A DNA stretch of 64,000 bases, taken from contig NZ_CP095071.1 in assembly GCF_022919575.1 (NCBI RefSeq), positions 4,722,001 to 4,786,000 on the forward strand, read 5' to 3'. The notes beneath the pieces were generated by a model, which was given only the letters and a program-made list of their open reading frames with translations, did no database searches and was not told the origin of the DNA. The position numbers and the translations under genes are program-made. Positions 18,663-26,223 of the stretch are shown here, in pieces (position 1 is the stretch's first letter; each line of letters begins with the position of its first letter). The stretch is from Gracilibacillus salinarum (lineage in GTDB: Bacteria > Bacillota > Bacilli > Bacillales > Amphibacillaceae).

Positions 18663-18754
18663 GTGATTTAACACTGATTTTTGAACATTTAGCACTGATA
18701 ATTATATCCTATTTTTTCAAATATTTTGATAATATATAAGTGTAATCGCTTACA
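18663..18754 (+). promoter_or_regulatory. Repeated TGAT sites plus perfect cre before SBP 3
   Basis: TGAT cores occur in GTGATT (18663), CTGATTTTTG (18674), CTGATAAT (18695) and TTGATAAT (18726): steps of 11, 21 and 31 bp, all near whole helical turns. TGTAATCGCTTACA at 18741-18754 is a perfect palindromic cre. The last TGAT site precedes the cre by 15 bp, as in the other members of the set. Transcription probably begins close to the cre. Confidence 0.65.
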
Positions 18755-18781
18755 GTGTTTTTAAAAAGGGGAGGATAAGAA

Positions 18782-20116
18782 ATGAAAAAATCTTTGTTAG
18801 TACTGTTAGGAATGATGATGATTTTATGGCTTGCTGCATGTAGCGGCGACGGGGGAAGTGAAGAAGCTTCCAGTGACGATAATGCATCTGAAGAAACGGC
18901 AGACAATGGAGACTCTGAAGGTGCTGAATCTGGTGATGAAGAAGTAACCTTACGGATTGCCTGGTGGGGTTCTCAACCACGACATGATTATACTTTAGAA
19001 GTAATTAAAATGTATGAGGAACAGCATCCGAATGTCACAATTGAACCAGAATATGCAAGTTGGGATGATTACTGGCAAAAATTAGCTCCACAAGCAGCAG
19101 CAAATGAATTACCTGACATCGTGCAAATGGACTTATCTTATCTTTCACAATATGCAGAAAATAATCAATTAGCGGATTTATCACCTTTTATTGGAAGTAA
19201 TATCGACGATACTAATATTTCACAAAATGCGATTGACGGCGGTAAAGTCGGCGATGGAGTTTATGGTTTTAACCTTGGTGTAAACGCTTTAAGTTTTCAT
19301 TATAATCCAGAAATTATGTCAGAATTAGGATATGACGAATTCCCTGAAGAATGGACTTGGGAAGAATATCAGGAAATTTCTCAGAAAGCGGTAGATGCAG
19401 GCTATTATTTCGATAATGGCTTGAAAGCAGATGTATTCTTTAATTATTACTTACGTCAGAATGGAAAACGCTTATACGCTGAAGATGGAAGCGGTTTAGG
19501 CTATGAAGATGATCAATTATTCGTAGATTTCTTTAAAATGGTCCAGGAACAAGTGGAATCAGAAGCAACTCCAACACCTGATTTCTTAGCACAATTAGCT
19601 GGTCCGGAAGATGACCCAGTCGTCAAAGGAGAAGGGGTAGGTATCTTCCAATGGTCTAACCAGTTTGTCGGGTTGGAAGATATTTCAGAGTCTAGCTTTG
19701 AGTTTGCTCCTACGCCAGGTCCGAATGTAGACCAAGGGTTGTTCTTAAAACCTAGTATGTTCTTCTCTGTATCAGAGAACTCAGAACAAAAAGAAGCAGC
19801 AGCTGATTTTCTTAACTTCTTTATCAATGATGTAGAAGCAAATAAATTAATTCTAGGTGATCGTGGTGTACCAGTTTCATCAGAAGTAAAAGATGCTTTA
19901 TTGAGTGAAGTTTCTGAAGCACAGGCAAAAGTCTTCGAATATGTTGCATGGGCGGAAGAAAACAGTACTGCAATGGGTGCTCCAGATCCAGCTGGCGCAG
20001 GTGAAGTAATCGAATTAATTGATGGACTGCAAGAGCAAATTGCATATGGTGAAATTTCGCCAGAGGATGCAGCCACACAATTCAGAACACAAGCTGAAAG
20101 TATTTTAGGCAATTAA
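18782..20116 (+). CDS. ABC sugar-binding lipoprotein 3
   Basis: Oligosaccharide receptor of the second transport operon, 444 aa, behind GGGGAGGAT. Signal peptide with lipobox LAAC, then a Ser/Glu/Asp-rich linker typical of surface proteins of salt-tolerant Bacillaceae. The core keeps IAWWGSQPRHDYTLEVI and LAPQAAANELPDIVQMDLSY but differs from SBP 1 and SBP 2 in the ligand-facing half (for example NALSFHYNPEI and IFQWSNQFVGL), so its ligand may differ. A hairpin separates it from the permease genes. Confidence 0.9.
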   Translation: MKKSLLVLLGMMMILWLAACSGDGGSEEASSDDNASEETADNGDSEGAESGDEEVTLRIAWWGSQPRHDYTLEVIKMYEEQHPNVTIEPEYASWDDYWQKLAPQAAANELPDIVQMDLSYLSQYAENNQLADLSPFIGSNIDDTNISQNAIDGGKVGDGVYGFNLGVNALSFHYNPEIMSELGYDEFPEEWTWEEYQEISQKAVDAGYYFDNGLKADVFFNYYLRQNGKRLYAEDGSGLGYEDDQLFVDFFKMVQEQVESEATPTPDFLAQLAGPEDDPVVKGEGVGIFQWSNQFVGLEDISESSFEFAPTPGPNVDQGLFLKPSMFFSVSENSEQKEAAADFLNFFINDVEANKLILGDRGVPVSSEVKDALLSEVSEAQAKVFEYVAWAEENSTAMGAPDPAGAGEVIELIDGLQEQIAYGEISPEDAATQFRTQAESILGN

Positions 20117-20130
20117 GCAAGTTGTGAAGA

Positions 20131-20166
20131 ACAGTAGCTGATCCACAAGAGGTCAGCTATTGTTTT
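20131..20166 (+). terminator. Intra-operon hairpin between SBP 3 and its permeases
   Basis: ACAGTAGCTGATC pairs with GGTCAGCTATTGT (two wobbles) and is followed by TTTTT. Such a partial terminator would let the binding protein be made in excess of the permeases. Confidence 0.75.
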
Positions 20167-20202
20167 TCCAACTATCGTTGATAATAGAAGGGAGCTTTCA
20201 AA

Positions 20203-21099
20203 ATGCAGACAAATATGAAGCAAAACCTTTGGGGATATCTATTTATTGGCCCTTTTGTTATTGGATTCCTTGCATTTACTATTATTCCTATTGTTGCTTC
20301 TTTTTACTTTTCATTTACTTCTTACGATTTATTTAATTCTCCACGTTGGATCGGGTTACAGAACTTTAAAGAGATGTTTACTGCAGATCCAAGATATTTA
20401 CACTCATTAAAGATTACCTTTATTTATGTTTTTGCTGGTGTGCCTTTACGATTACTATTTGCGTTAATCGTTGCGATGTTGTTGAATACGGCCTCAAGAG
20501 CAGTAGGTTTATATCGTACATTATATTATTTACCTTCTTTAATCGGGGGAAGTGTTGCAGTTGCCATTATGTGGCGGAATATCTTTGGTGATGAAGGTGT
20601 TGTTAACATTGCGTTAATGTCAATTGGTATAGATCCTGTCAGGTGGTTTGGGGATCCGACTGCTGCCTTATGGATGCTTATTTTCCTGTCTATTTGGCAA
20701 TTTGGTTCTTCGATGTTAATTTTCTTAGCCGGTTTAAAGTCGATTCCGCAAAGTTATTATGAAGCGGCCAGTGTAGATGGTGCCAGTTTCTTTCAAAAAT
20801 TCTTCAGCATTACGATTCCAATGCTCAGCCCCGTCATTTTGTTTAATGCAGTTATGCAGACGATTGGAGCATTTATGACATTTGTTCCAGCCTTTATTAT
20901 TTCCAAAGGTACTGGCGGACCATTGGATGGAACGCTTCTTTACTCGTTATATCTATTTAAACAAGGATTTGAGTTTTTCCATATGGGATACGCATCCGCG
21001 ATGGCTTGGGTAATGCTGGTGATTATTGCGATATTAACTTCTATTATCTTTATGACATCCAGATTTTGGGTGCACTATGAATCAGAAGGAGGCAAATAA
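20203..21099 (+). CDS. ABC sugar permease, MalF type, copy 2
   Basis: 298 aa, paralog of the protein at 12353; differences cluster in the first 60 residues while the membrane core and EAA loop (YEAASVDGASFFQKFF) are almost unchanged. GAAGGGAG lies ten bases before the ATG. Six predicted membrane spans. Four bases separate it from the next permease. The near identity with copy 1 points to a recent duplication or gene conversion. Confidence 0.9.
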   Translation: MQTNMKQNLWGYLFIGPFVIGFLAFTIIPIVASFYFSFTSYDLFNSPRWIGLQNFKEMFTADPRYLHSLKITFIYVFAGVPLRLLFALIVAMLLNTASRAVGLYRTLYYLPSLIGGSVAVAIMWRNIFGDEGVVNIALMSIGIDPVRWFGDPTAALWMLIFLSIWQFGSSMLIFLAGLKSIPQSYYEAASVDGASFFQKFFSITIPMLSPVILFNAVMQTIGAFMTFVPAFIISKGTGGPLDGTLLYSLYLFKQGFEFFHMGYASAMAWVMLVIIAILTSIIFMTSRFWVHYESEGGK

Positions 21100-21102
21100 T
21101 CG

Positions 21103-21942
21103 ATGAAACCAAAACACGTAAAAAAACTAATTTATCATGTCATCGTCGGTGGCTTTGCCATCCTGCTACTATATCCAGTTGCCTGGCTTGTGATGAGTTC
21201 TTTTAAAAAGAGTGAGCGCATTTTCGTAACAGCTGATTCTCTTTTGCCTGATCCATTTGTATTGAGTAACTATGGTCAAGGATGGGAAGGATTCGGTGAT
21301 TATGGATTCGGTACGTTTATAACGAATACAGCAGTGTTCGTTGCATTAGTATTAATCGGTCACCTAATCTCCTGTTCGTTAATTGCTTTTGGATTTGCAC
21401 GTTTGAAGTTTGCGGGACGTGGTTTCTGGTTTGCGATTATGATCATGACACTAATGCTTCCATATGAAGTAGTAATGATACCGCAATACATTATCTTTGC
21501 AAAGTTAGAATGGTTGAATTCATTGAAACCATTGGTAGTTCCAGCCTTCTTTGGTCATCCGTTCTTTATTTTCTTATTGGTGCAGTTTATACGTACTATA
21601 CCACGCGAATTAGATGAAGCGGCGATTATTGATGGATGTAATACGTTTGGCATTTACCGAAGAATTATCTTACCTTTAATTGTGCCTGCTTTAGCAACAA
21701 CTGCTATATTTACATTCTATTGGACATGGGATAACTTGCTTGGTCCAGTATTATATTTAAACAGTCCATCAAAGTATACGGTCTCAATGGCGTTGAATAT
21801 GTTCTTAAGTAATGAAACCGTATCGAATTGGGGTGCAATGTTTGCCATGTCGGTTGTCTCGTTAATACCGGTCTTTGTCATCTTCTTTATTTTCCAACGT
21901 TACGTTGTAGAAGGAATCAGTACAAGTGGTTTAAAAGGGTAA
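21103..21942 (+). CDS. ABC sugar permease, MalG type, copy 2
   Basis: 279 aa, nearly identical to the protein at 13253 (both have [19 protein letters not shown]). AAGGAGG precedes the ATG. The EAA loop is [17 protein letters not shown]. One visible change is PAEVVMIP in copy 1 against PYEVVMIP here. With the MalF-type subunit it forms the channel for SBP 3 and perhaps SBP 1 and 2. Confidence 0.9.
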   Translation: MKPKHVKKLIYHVIVGGFAILLLYPVAWLVMSSFKKSERIFVTADSLLPDPFVLSNYGQGWEGFGDYGFGTFITNTAVFVALVLIGHLISCSLIAFGFARLKFAGRGFWFAIMIMTLMLPYEVVMIPQYIIFAKLEWLNSLKPLVVPAFFGHPFFIFLLVQFIRTIPRELDEAAIIDGCNTFGIYRRIILPLIVPALATTAIFTFYWTWDNLLGPVLYLNSPSKYTVSMALNMFLSNETVSNWGAMFAMSVVSLIPVFVIFFIFQRYVVEGISTSGLKG

Positions 21943-21998
21943 CACTTTTTTTGTATTTTATAGAAAGCAGAACATACTTATCAGAGGAGGATATTAGT

Positions 21999-22631
21999 AT
22001 GAACGCGTTAAACAAAGCTTTTGAATGGATAAGCAAAGTGGCATATTTAAATGTATTATGGATTGGATTTACCGTACTGGGTCTGCTTGTTGCAGGATTA
22101 TTTCCAGCTACAGCTGCCGTTTTTGCTGTCATGAGAAAATGGATAACCGGCTATACTGATATCCCTCTTTTTAAAACGTTTTGGCAGTCTTTTCGAGCAT
22201 CATTTGTGCAGGCAAATATATTAGGATATATCTTTGCTGCAATTGCTTATGTGTTATATTTGGATTTTGTATTTATTACGGTGGCGCCAAATGATTTTGT
22301 TATGATACTGACTGTTCCCTTTTTGTTCGTCAGCATTTTGGCAGGATTAACCTTTTTGTATGTGTTTCCGGTATATTCCCACTACCAGATGCGTATTTTC
22401 GAAGTGATCAAGAGTGCCTTTTTTATCATGATCTTAAATCCGTTAAAGACTTTAATCATGACATTGGGCGTATTTGGTATTATGTTTGTACTATGGCATT
22501 TCCAAGGATTGGCGCTTTTCTTCAGTATGAGCCTGATTTCGCTTGCGATCATGCTTCCTGCTCAAAAAGCTTTTGAAAAAATTAAGGAAAAGAAGGCAAC
22601 CTATGACGAAAATGCCTTAGCCGAAGAATAA
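21999..22631 (+). CDS. YesL family membrane protein (DUF624), copy 2
   Basis: 210 aa paralog of the protein at 14133, starting MNALNKAFEWISKVAYLN. AGAGGAGG decides the ATG at 21999 although the frame is open for 57 codons upstream inside the permease gene. Five or so membrane spans; GLFPATAAVFAVMRKWITG is the conserved stretch. Last gene of the second transport operon. Confidence 0.82.
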   Translation: MNALNKAFEWISKVAYLNVLWIGFTVLGLLVAGLFPATAAVFAVMRKWITGYTDIPLFKTFWQSFRASFVQANILGYIFAAIAYVLYLDFVFITVAPNDFVMILTVPFLFVSILAGLTFLYVFPVYSHYQMRIFEVIKSAFFIMILNPLKTLIMTLGVFGIMFVLWHFQGLALFFSMSLISLAIMLPAQKAFEKIKEKKATYDENALAEE

Positions 22632-22637
22632 AAAAGC

Positions 22638-22686
22638 AACACCTCCAAATGGTAATGATTCATTATTATTTGGAGGTGTTTTTTTA
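22638..22686 (+). terminator. Terminator of the second transport operon
   Basis: AACACCTCCAAAT pairs perfectly with ATTTGGAGGTGTT, followed by seven T. The 17-base loop is long but the 13 bp stem is strong. Confidence 0.9.
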
Positions 22687-22798
22687 TAAATACAGAAAGC
22701 ATAGTCCACGTTCTGACAGTAACAGCCGTTTCTACGCGTGCGCCCAGAAACTAGGAGACTTCCTGCATCACCCTACGATAAAGAAGATGAAGTTGAGT

Positions 22799-23313
22799 TT
22801 CGATAATATGGATTATGTAAAGTAGAATTGTGTGTAAATGTGGTAATTGATATGAAATATGTGCTTAGCAAAGCTCCGGAAATAGTCTCCGCGTCCTGTG
22901 GGCTCAGCTAGGCTACTACTTGAATTACTTCCTTGCTGTCTTGTGCCGAGGAAGCTTACTTCGAAGGAAAGCTTGCAGATACAGGCACAAATGAAGTGGA
23001 TTTTCAGTTGGCGCTGAGGCATGAGGAGTCGACGACTATTTCCTACGCCTTAGGAAAGTGCTACAACGTATGGAACAGCTTGAGGCAGTGGTCTAGAAAT
23101 TATGTTATTCTTTCAATTCCTGATATATAGTGATGAGTGATCAATATGCTATCTCTTACAAAGGTTGTAGATTACCAATCCTAGCGTAGACCAACCACGT
23201 AGACTCCCGCGGGACGCGGAGTGGTTGGACGAAGCGGTATTCTAGTACATCAAATATTTCAATATGGATGCTTGGTTAGTAATGCTTACTTTACATAATC
23301 CATATTATAGGTA
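22799..23313 (+). mobile_element. MITE-like element, copy 4 (515 bp)
   Basis: Best-preserved ends: GATAATATGGATTATGTAAA on the left and TTTACATAATCCATATTATA on the right, inverted over 19 of 20 bases. The inside holds the core GCAAAGCTCCGGAAATAG, the segment GGCTACTACTTGAATTACTT, GTGCCGAGGAAGC, GCTACAACGTATGGAACAGC and ACGCGGAGTGGTTGGACGAA, all shared with the copy at 53138. A short open frame crosses it but has no ribosome site and is not conserved between copies. Confidence 0.7.
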
Positions 23314-23806
23314 GCTGTACATACACAAGTTGATTAGTGACGGGTGCATTCATTAGTTTGAATCCTAAGTTTCCATAAGGATCAAAAGCAAAGTGGGCAG
23401 CAGATATTCAAGGAACATTTACTCCACATTTGTTGATATTTGCTTGTCTGAGGAGAAAAGCCTACACAAATCGCTAATGTCCGCATTATAATACTATTAA
23501 AACCAGATCATGATCATGATTTAATAGAATAGTGAGCTGTATTTTAGAATGTGAGCAGTGGGTAAATGCCTACTTAGTCAACCTTATGCATGTTATTGGT
23601 TTCATTATAATTTCTGGTTAAAACACCGATGATTTCCTATTTTGTCCTATGCTTGTCCTACTATATTTCGACATGTTCAATTGTAATACAAATAGAATTG
23701 TAACAGGAATATTGTGGATGTAAGCATATTCATTGGCATATTTTGGTGCTGTTAATGGTAGATTTATACCTGATTTCTACACAAAATAACATAATAACTG
23801 ATAGTT
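23314..23806. other. 493 bp gap, no gene seen
   Basis: AT-rich sequence between the repeat element and the promoter of the wall endopeptidase. It contains the small palindrome GATCATGATCATGAT near 23507 and a 17-bp-spaced pair TGTAAT / TGTAAC at 23682 and 23699. No convincing coding frame, RNA gene or terminator was found. Confidence 0.5.
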
Positions 23807-23835
23807 TTGAAACACAATTGTAATATTCGTATAAT
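23807..23835 (+). promoter_or_regulatory. Sigma-A promoter of the wall endopeptidase, with WalR-like box
   Basis: TTGAAA (23807-23812), 17 bp spacer, TATAAT (23830-23835). TGTAAT-N5-TATAAT at 23819-23835 differs by one base from the WalR consensus TGTWAH-N5-TGTWAH. WalRK control of CwlO-type enzymes is established in B. subtilis; here it is inferred. The leader would be about 130 nt. Confidence 0.65.
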
Positions 23836-23973
23836 ATGACTGCAATCTACATGTGTTACAATGAGTCTGGTTCTAAAGATAGAATACAAGATTACATACA
23901 ACATAAAACAAGAATGATACATAAATACAAAGAAACGATGATAATTAATTATTGTGGAAAGTAGGGGAGTCTC

Positions 23974-25218
23974 ATGCGAGAAATGAAAGTCTTAGTGAAA
24001 GATTCAGTTGTTGTCTTAACGGTTGTCTCCAGCTTGTTTTTTGCTCAGTCGGTAAGTGCAGAAACAAAGGAAGAGATTTCGTCACAGCGTTCGGAAGTAC
24101 AATCTGATATTGATCAGAAAGAGCAAGAGATTCAAGAAATCAAAACAGATTTGATTGAATTAAATGAACAAATCACACGGTTTGATGAAGCAATTGAAGA
24201 TAATGAAGAAGTGATTCAAGAAACGGAAAAAGAAATGGACAATGTAGAATCGGAAGTACAAGATTTAGAGTCTAATATTGATTCCATCCAGGAAAAGATT
24301 GATCAGCGTAATGAAATTCTAAAAGAAAGAATAGCTTCTTTACAGGAAAACGGTGGATCATCAAGTTATCTTGAAGTGATTTTTGGTGCTAAAAGTTTTC
24401 TGGATCTAATTGACCGAGCTACACTAGTACATAAGATTACCCAAGCAGATAAAAACCTGCTGGAAAGCCAGGAGCAAGATAAACTAGAGATTGAAAAAGA
24501 TAAAGCAGAGCATGATGAAAAACTACAAGAATTAGAAGACATGAAGGCAAAATATGAAGAAATGCAACAACAGATTGTTGCACAAAAAGAACAAAACGAA
24601 GATTTAAAGTCAGAATTGCAACAGAAAGAAGAAGAAAATAGCGATATTCTTGACGATTTGAAAATTGAAGAAGAAGTATTAGCAAAAAAACAAAAAGCTT
24701 TGGAAGAAGCAGAAGCTCAGCAGACAGCTGCAACTAGCAGTAGTCAATCAACATCATCAAGCAGCTCTAGCAAAAATGTGATTGACCAATATGCAAGTGA
24801 ATCATCTGCACCAGTATCTGCAGGAAGCGGTGCACTTCAAACTGCAATGACAGCAGGTAACAAATATATCGGTAATTCCGTTTATGTTTTTGGTGGAGGC
24901 AGAACTGCATATGATGTGGCAAATGGTCGATTTGATTGCTCTGGATTCGTAAGTTGGGCATTCCGCCAGGCGGGTATTAGTATTCCTGCAAGTACATCTG
25001 CATTATCATCTGTTGGCGAAAGAGTATCTGCAAGTAACATGCAGCCAGGTGATTTAGTATTCTTTAATACTTACAAAACAAATGGTCATGTTGGAATTTA
25101 TTTAGGAAACAATAAATTTATCGGATCTCAAAGTTCAACTGGCGTAGCAATTGAAAGTATGAGCAGCGGTTATTGGAAATCTACATTCTCTGGTTATGTA
25201 CGCCGTATTGCACAATAA
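23974..25218 (+). CDS. CwlO-like peptidoglycan DL-endopeptidase (NlpC/P60)
   Basis: Cuts the gamma-D-Glu to diaminopimelate bond of stem peptides to allow wall growth. 414 aa with a signal peptide ending near FAQSVSAET. Residues 30-250 are long coiled coils (EIEKDKAEHDEKLQELEDM) that in this family regulate the enzyme through FtsEX. A Ser/Thr/Ala linker follows at about 250-285. The NlpC/P60 domain occupies the C-terminus with catalytic Cys322 in FDCSGFVSWAF and His372 in NGHVGIYLG. AGGGGAG precedes the ATG. It stands alone between its promoter and a strong terminator. Confidence 0.85.
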   Translation: MREMKVLVKDSVVVLTVVSSLFFAQSVSAETKEEISSQRSEVQSDIDQKEQEIQEIKTDLIELNEQITRFDEAIEDNEEVIQETEKEMDNVESEVQDLESNIDSIQEKIDQRNEILKERIASLQENGGSSSYLEVIFGAKSFLDLIDRATLVHKITQADKNLLESQEQDKLEIEKDKAEHDEKLQELEDMKAKYEEMQQQIVAQKEQNEDLKSELQQKEEENSDILDDLKIEEEVLAKKQKALEEAEAQQTAATSSSQSTSSSSSSKNVIDQYASESSAPVSAGSGALQTAMTAGNKYIGNSVYVFGGGRTAYDVANGRFDCSGFVSWAFRQAGISIPASTSALSSVGERVSASNMQPGDLVFFNTYKTNGHVGIYLGNNKFIGSQSSTGVAIESMSSGYWKSTFSGYVRRIAQ

Positions 25219-25225
25219 TAAAAAA

Positions 25226-25255
25226 ACAAGTGAGCCAAAGCTCACTTGTTTTTTT
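25226..25255 (+). terminator. Terminator after the endopeptidase gene
   Basis: ACAAGTGAGC pairs perfectly with GCTCACTTGT around CAAA, followed by a T run. Confidence 0.93.
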
Positions 25256-25261
25256 GTGCTC

Positions 25262-25460
25262 AGTCAAGAAAGTATATAAGTCTGGTCACAGCAGTAATCA
25301 TATTGAATAGGAAGTTGTTTATTAATGAAGTCAATTAGGACCGGGTGGTTTATGCCCGTTTTTTCTGGTTAAAGAAAGCATAAGTATAGTCATAAAGGTG
25401 AATTGCATAATCATGCTCAAATGAAGTAAGAATTCCTATAATAAGGAGTATGGAAAGTGT
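25262..25460 (+). repeat. Leader repeats of the MITE-like family, two decayed units
   Basis: GTCAAGAAAGTATATAAGT with GGTCACAGCAGTAATCATAT (25262-25302) and AAGCATAAGTATAGTCAT ending in TTCCTATAATAAGGAG (25376-25448) match the leader placed before the elements at 11825 and 53138. Between them ACCGGGTGGTTTATGCCCG (25340-25358) plus T6 is a hairpin also found at 53809. No gene. Confidence 0.5.
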
Positions 25461-25493
25461 TAATTTTTTCACAGTCTACACATACAGCATAAG

Positions 25494-25527
25494 GAAAAGC
25501 CGAGCAGGATAGCTGCTCGGCTTTGTA
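25494..25527. terminator. Isolated bidirectional terminator-like hairpin
   Basis: AGCCGAGCAG and CTGCTCGGCT form a 9-10 bp GC-rich stem, with AAAA on the left and TTT on the right. It could stop minus-strand transcription arriving from the bacilliredoxin gene. Confidence 0.6.
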
Positions 25528-25532
25528 CTAAG

Positions 25533-25733
25533 TCAAGAAAGTATAAATTTTAGGCTATATGATGTTCGCTGACAGAAACGGCCACGTCCGGCTCCAGCGC
25601 CCAGAGACTAGGCGACTTCGCGAAATCACCCTACGATAAGTCATCATCGATTCGCAAGCTCACCGTGATTCCTTTATCTCAGTTGATTCGCTCCACTCGC
25701 TGCGTCTCTAAACGGGCGCTTGCGCCTTTGTTC
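25533..25733. repeat. 201-bp intergenic repeat, copy A
   Basis: Aligns without gaps to 53841-54041 with about six mismatches. It contains GTCCGGCTCCAGCGCCCAGA, GGCGACTTCGCGAAATC and a GC-rich end AAACGGGCGCTTGCGCCTTT that is self-complementary. Much richer in GC than its surroundings. No start codon with a ribosome site. It ends just behind the stop codon of the minus-strand bacilliredoxin gene. Confidence 0.75.
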
Positions 25734-25739
25734 ATGTTG

Positions 25740-26168
25740 CTAGCAATATTTTGTATAGGCATCTGTCAGCTGAGAAACGATATCTTCTACTTCATAGCCT
25801 TCAATTTGTTCACGAGGAATAAAGTGTTTTAGTTCGCCATCTTTAACAACTGCCATTGATGGTGAAGAGGGTTCCACACCTTGGAAATAGTCTCGCATTT
25901 TCGCTGTTGCATCGCGATCCTGTCCAGCAAATACAGTCACTAATTGGACTGGTTTTGTTTCTCCTTGAAGTGATTCAATAGCTGCAGGTCTTGCTAATCC
26001 AGCAGCACAACCACAAACAGAGTTAATCACGATCAGAGCTGAATCTTTATTTGTATTCATAAATTCATCGACTTCATCTGGTGTAACTAGTTCGTTAAAG
26101 CCAGCGTTCGTTAGTTCATCTCGCATTGGTTGTGCAATTTCTCTCATATATTGTTCATAAGCGTTCAT
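25740..26168 (-). CDS. Bacilliredoxin (BrxA/BrxB, YphP/YqiW family)
   Basis: Removes bacillithiol from S-bacillithiolated proteins during thiol stress. 142 aa, the family length, with the unusual CGC active site at residues 52-54 in NSVCGCAAGLARPA in place of CxxC. The thioredoxin-like fold is followed by a FIPREQIEGYEVEDI segment typical of the family. GAGGAGG precedes the ATG. Whether this is BrxA or BrxB cannot be decided without a tree. It lies apart from other redox genes. Confidence 0.92.
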   Translation of the reverse strand: MNAYEQYMREIAQPMRDELTNAGFNELVTPDEVDEFMNTNKDSALIVINSVCGCAAGLARPAAIESLQGETKPVQLVTVFAGQDRDATAKMRDYFQGVEPSSPSMAVVKDGELKHFIPREQIEGYEVEDIVSQLTDAYTKYC

Positions 26169-26223
26169 TAGTTTACCTCCTCTAATACATGACTAATTTG
26201 ATTTTAACAAATCTTGCTGCATA

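Noticed and set aside
19513-20112. 199-codon open frame on the minus strand opposite SBP 3
   Set aside because: Lies wholly opposite a well-supported gene; Ser/Pro-rich shadow composition and no ribosome site.
22933-23130. 65-codon open frame inside the MITE-like element
   Set aside because: No ribosome site, and the frame is not kept in the matching parts of the other copies.
23314-23973. Possible riboswitch before the wall endopeptidase
   Set aside because: No ydaO-type or other known riboswitch core was recognised; only a promoter and a plain leader.
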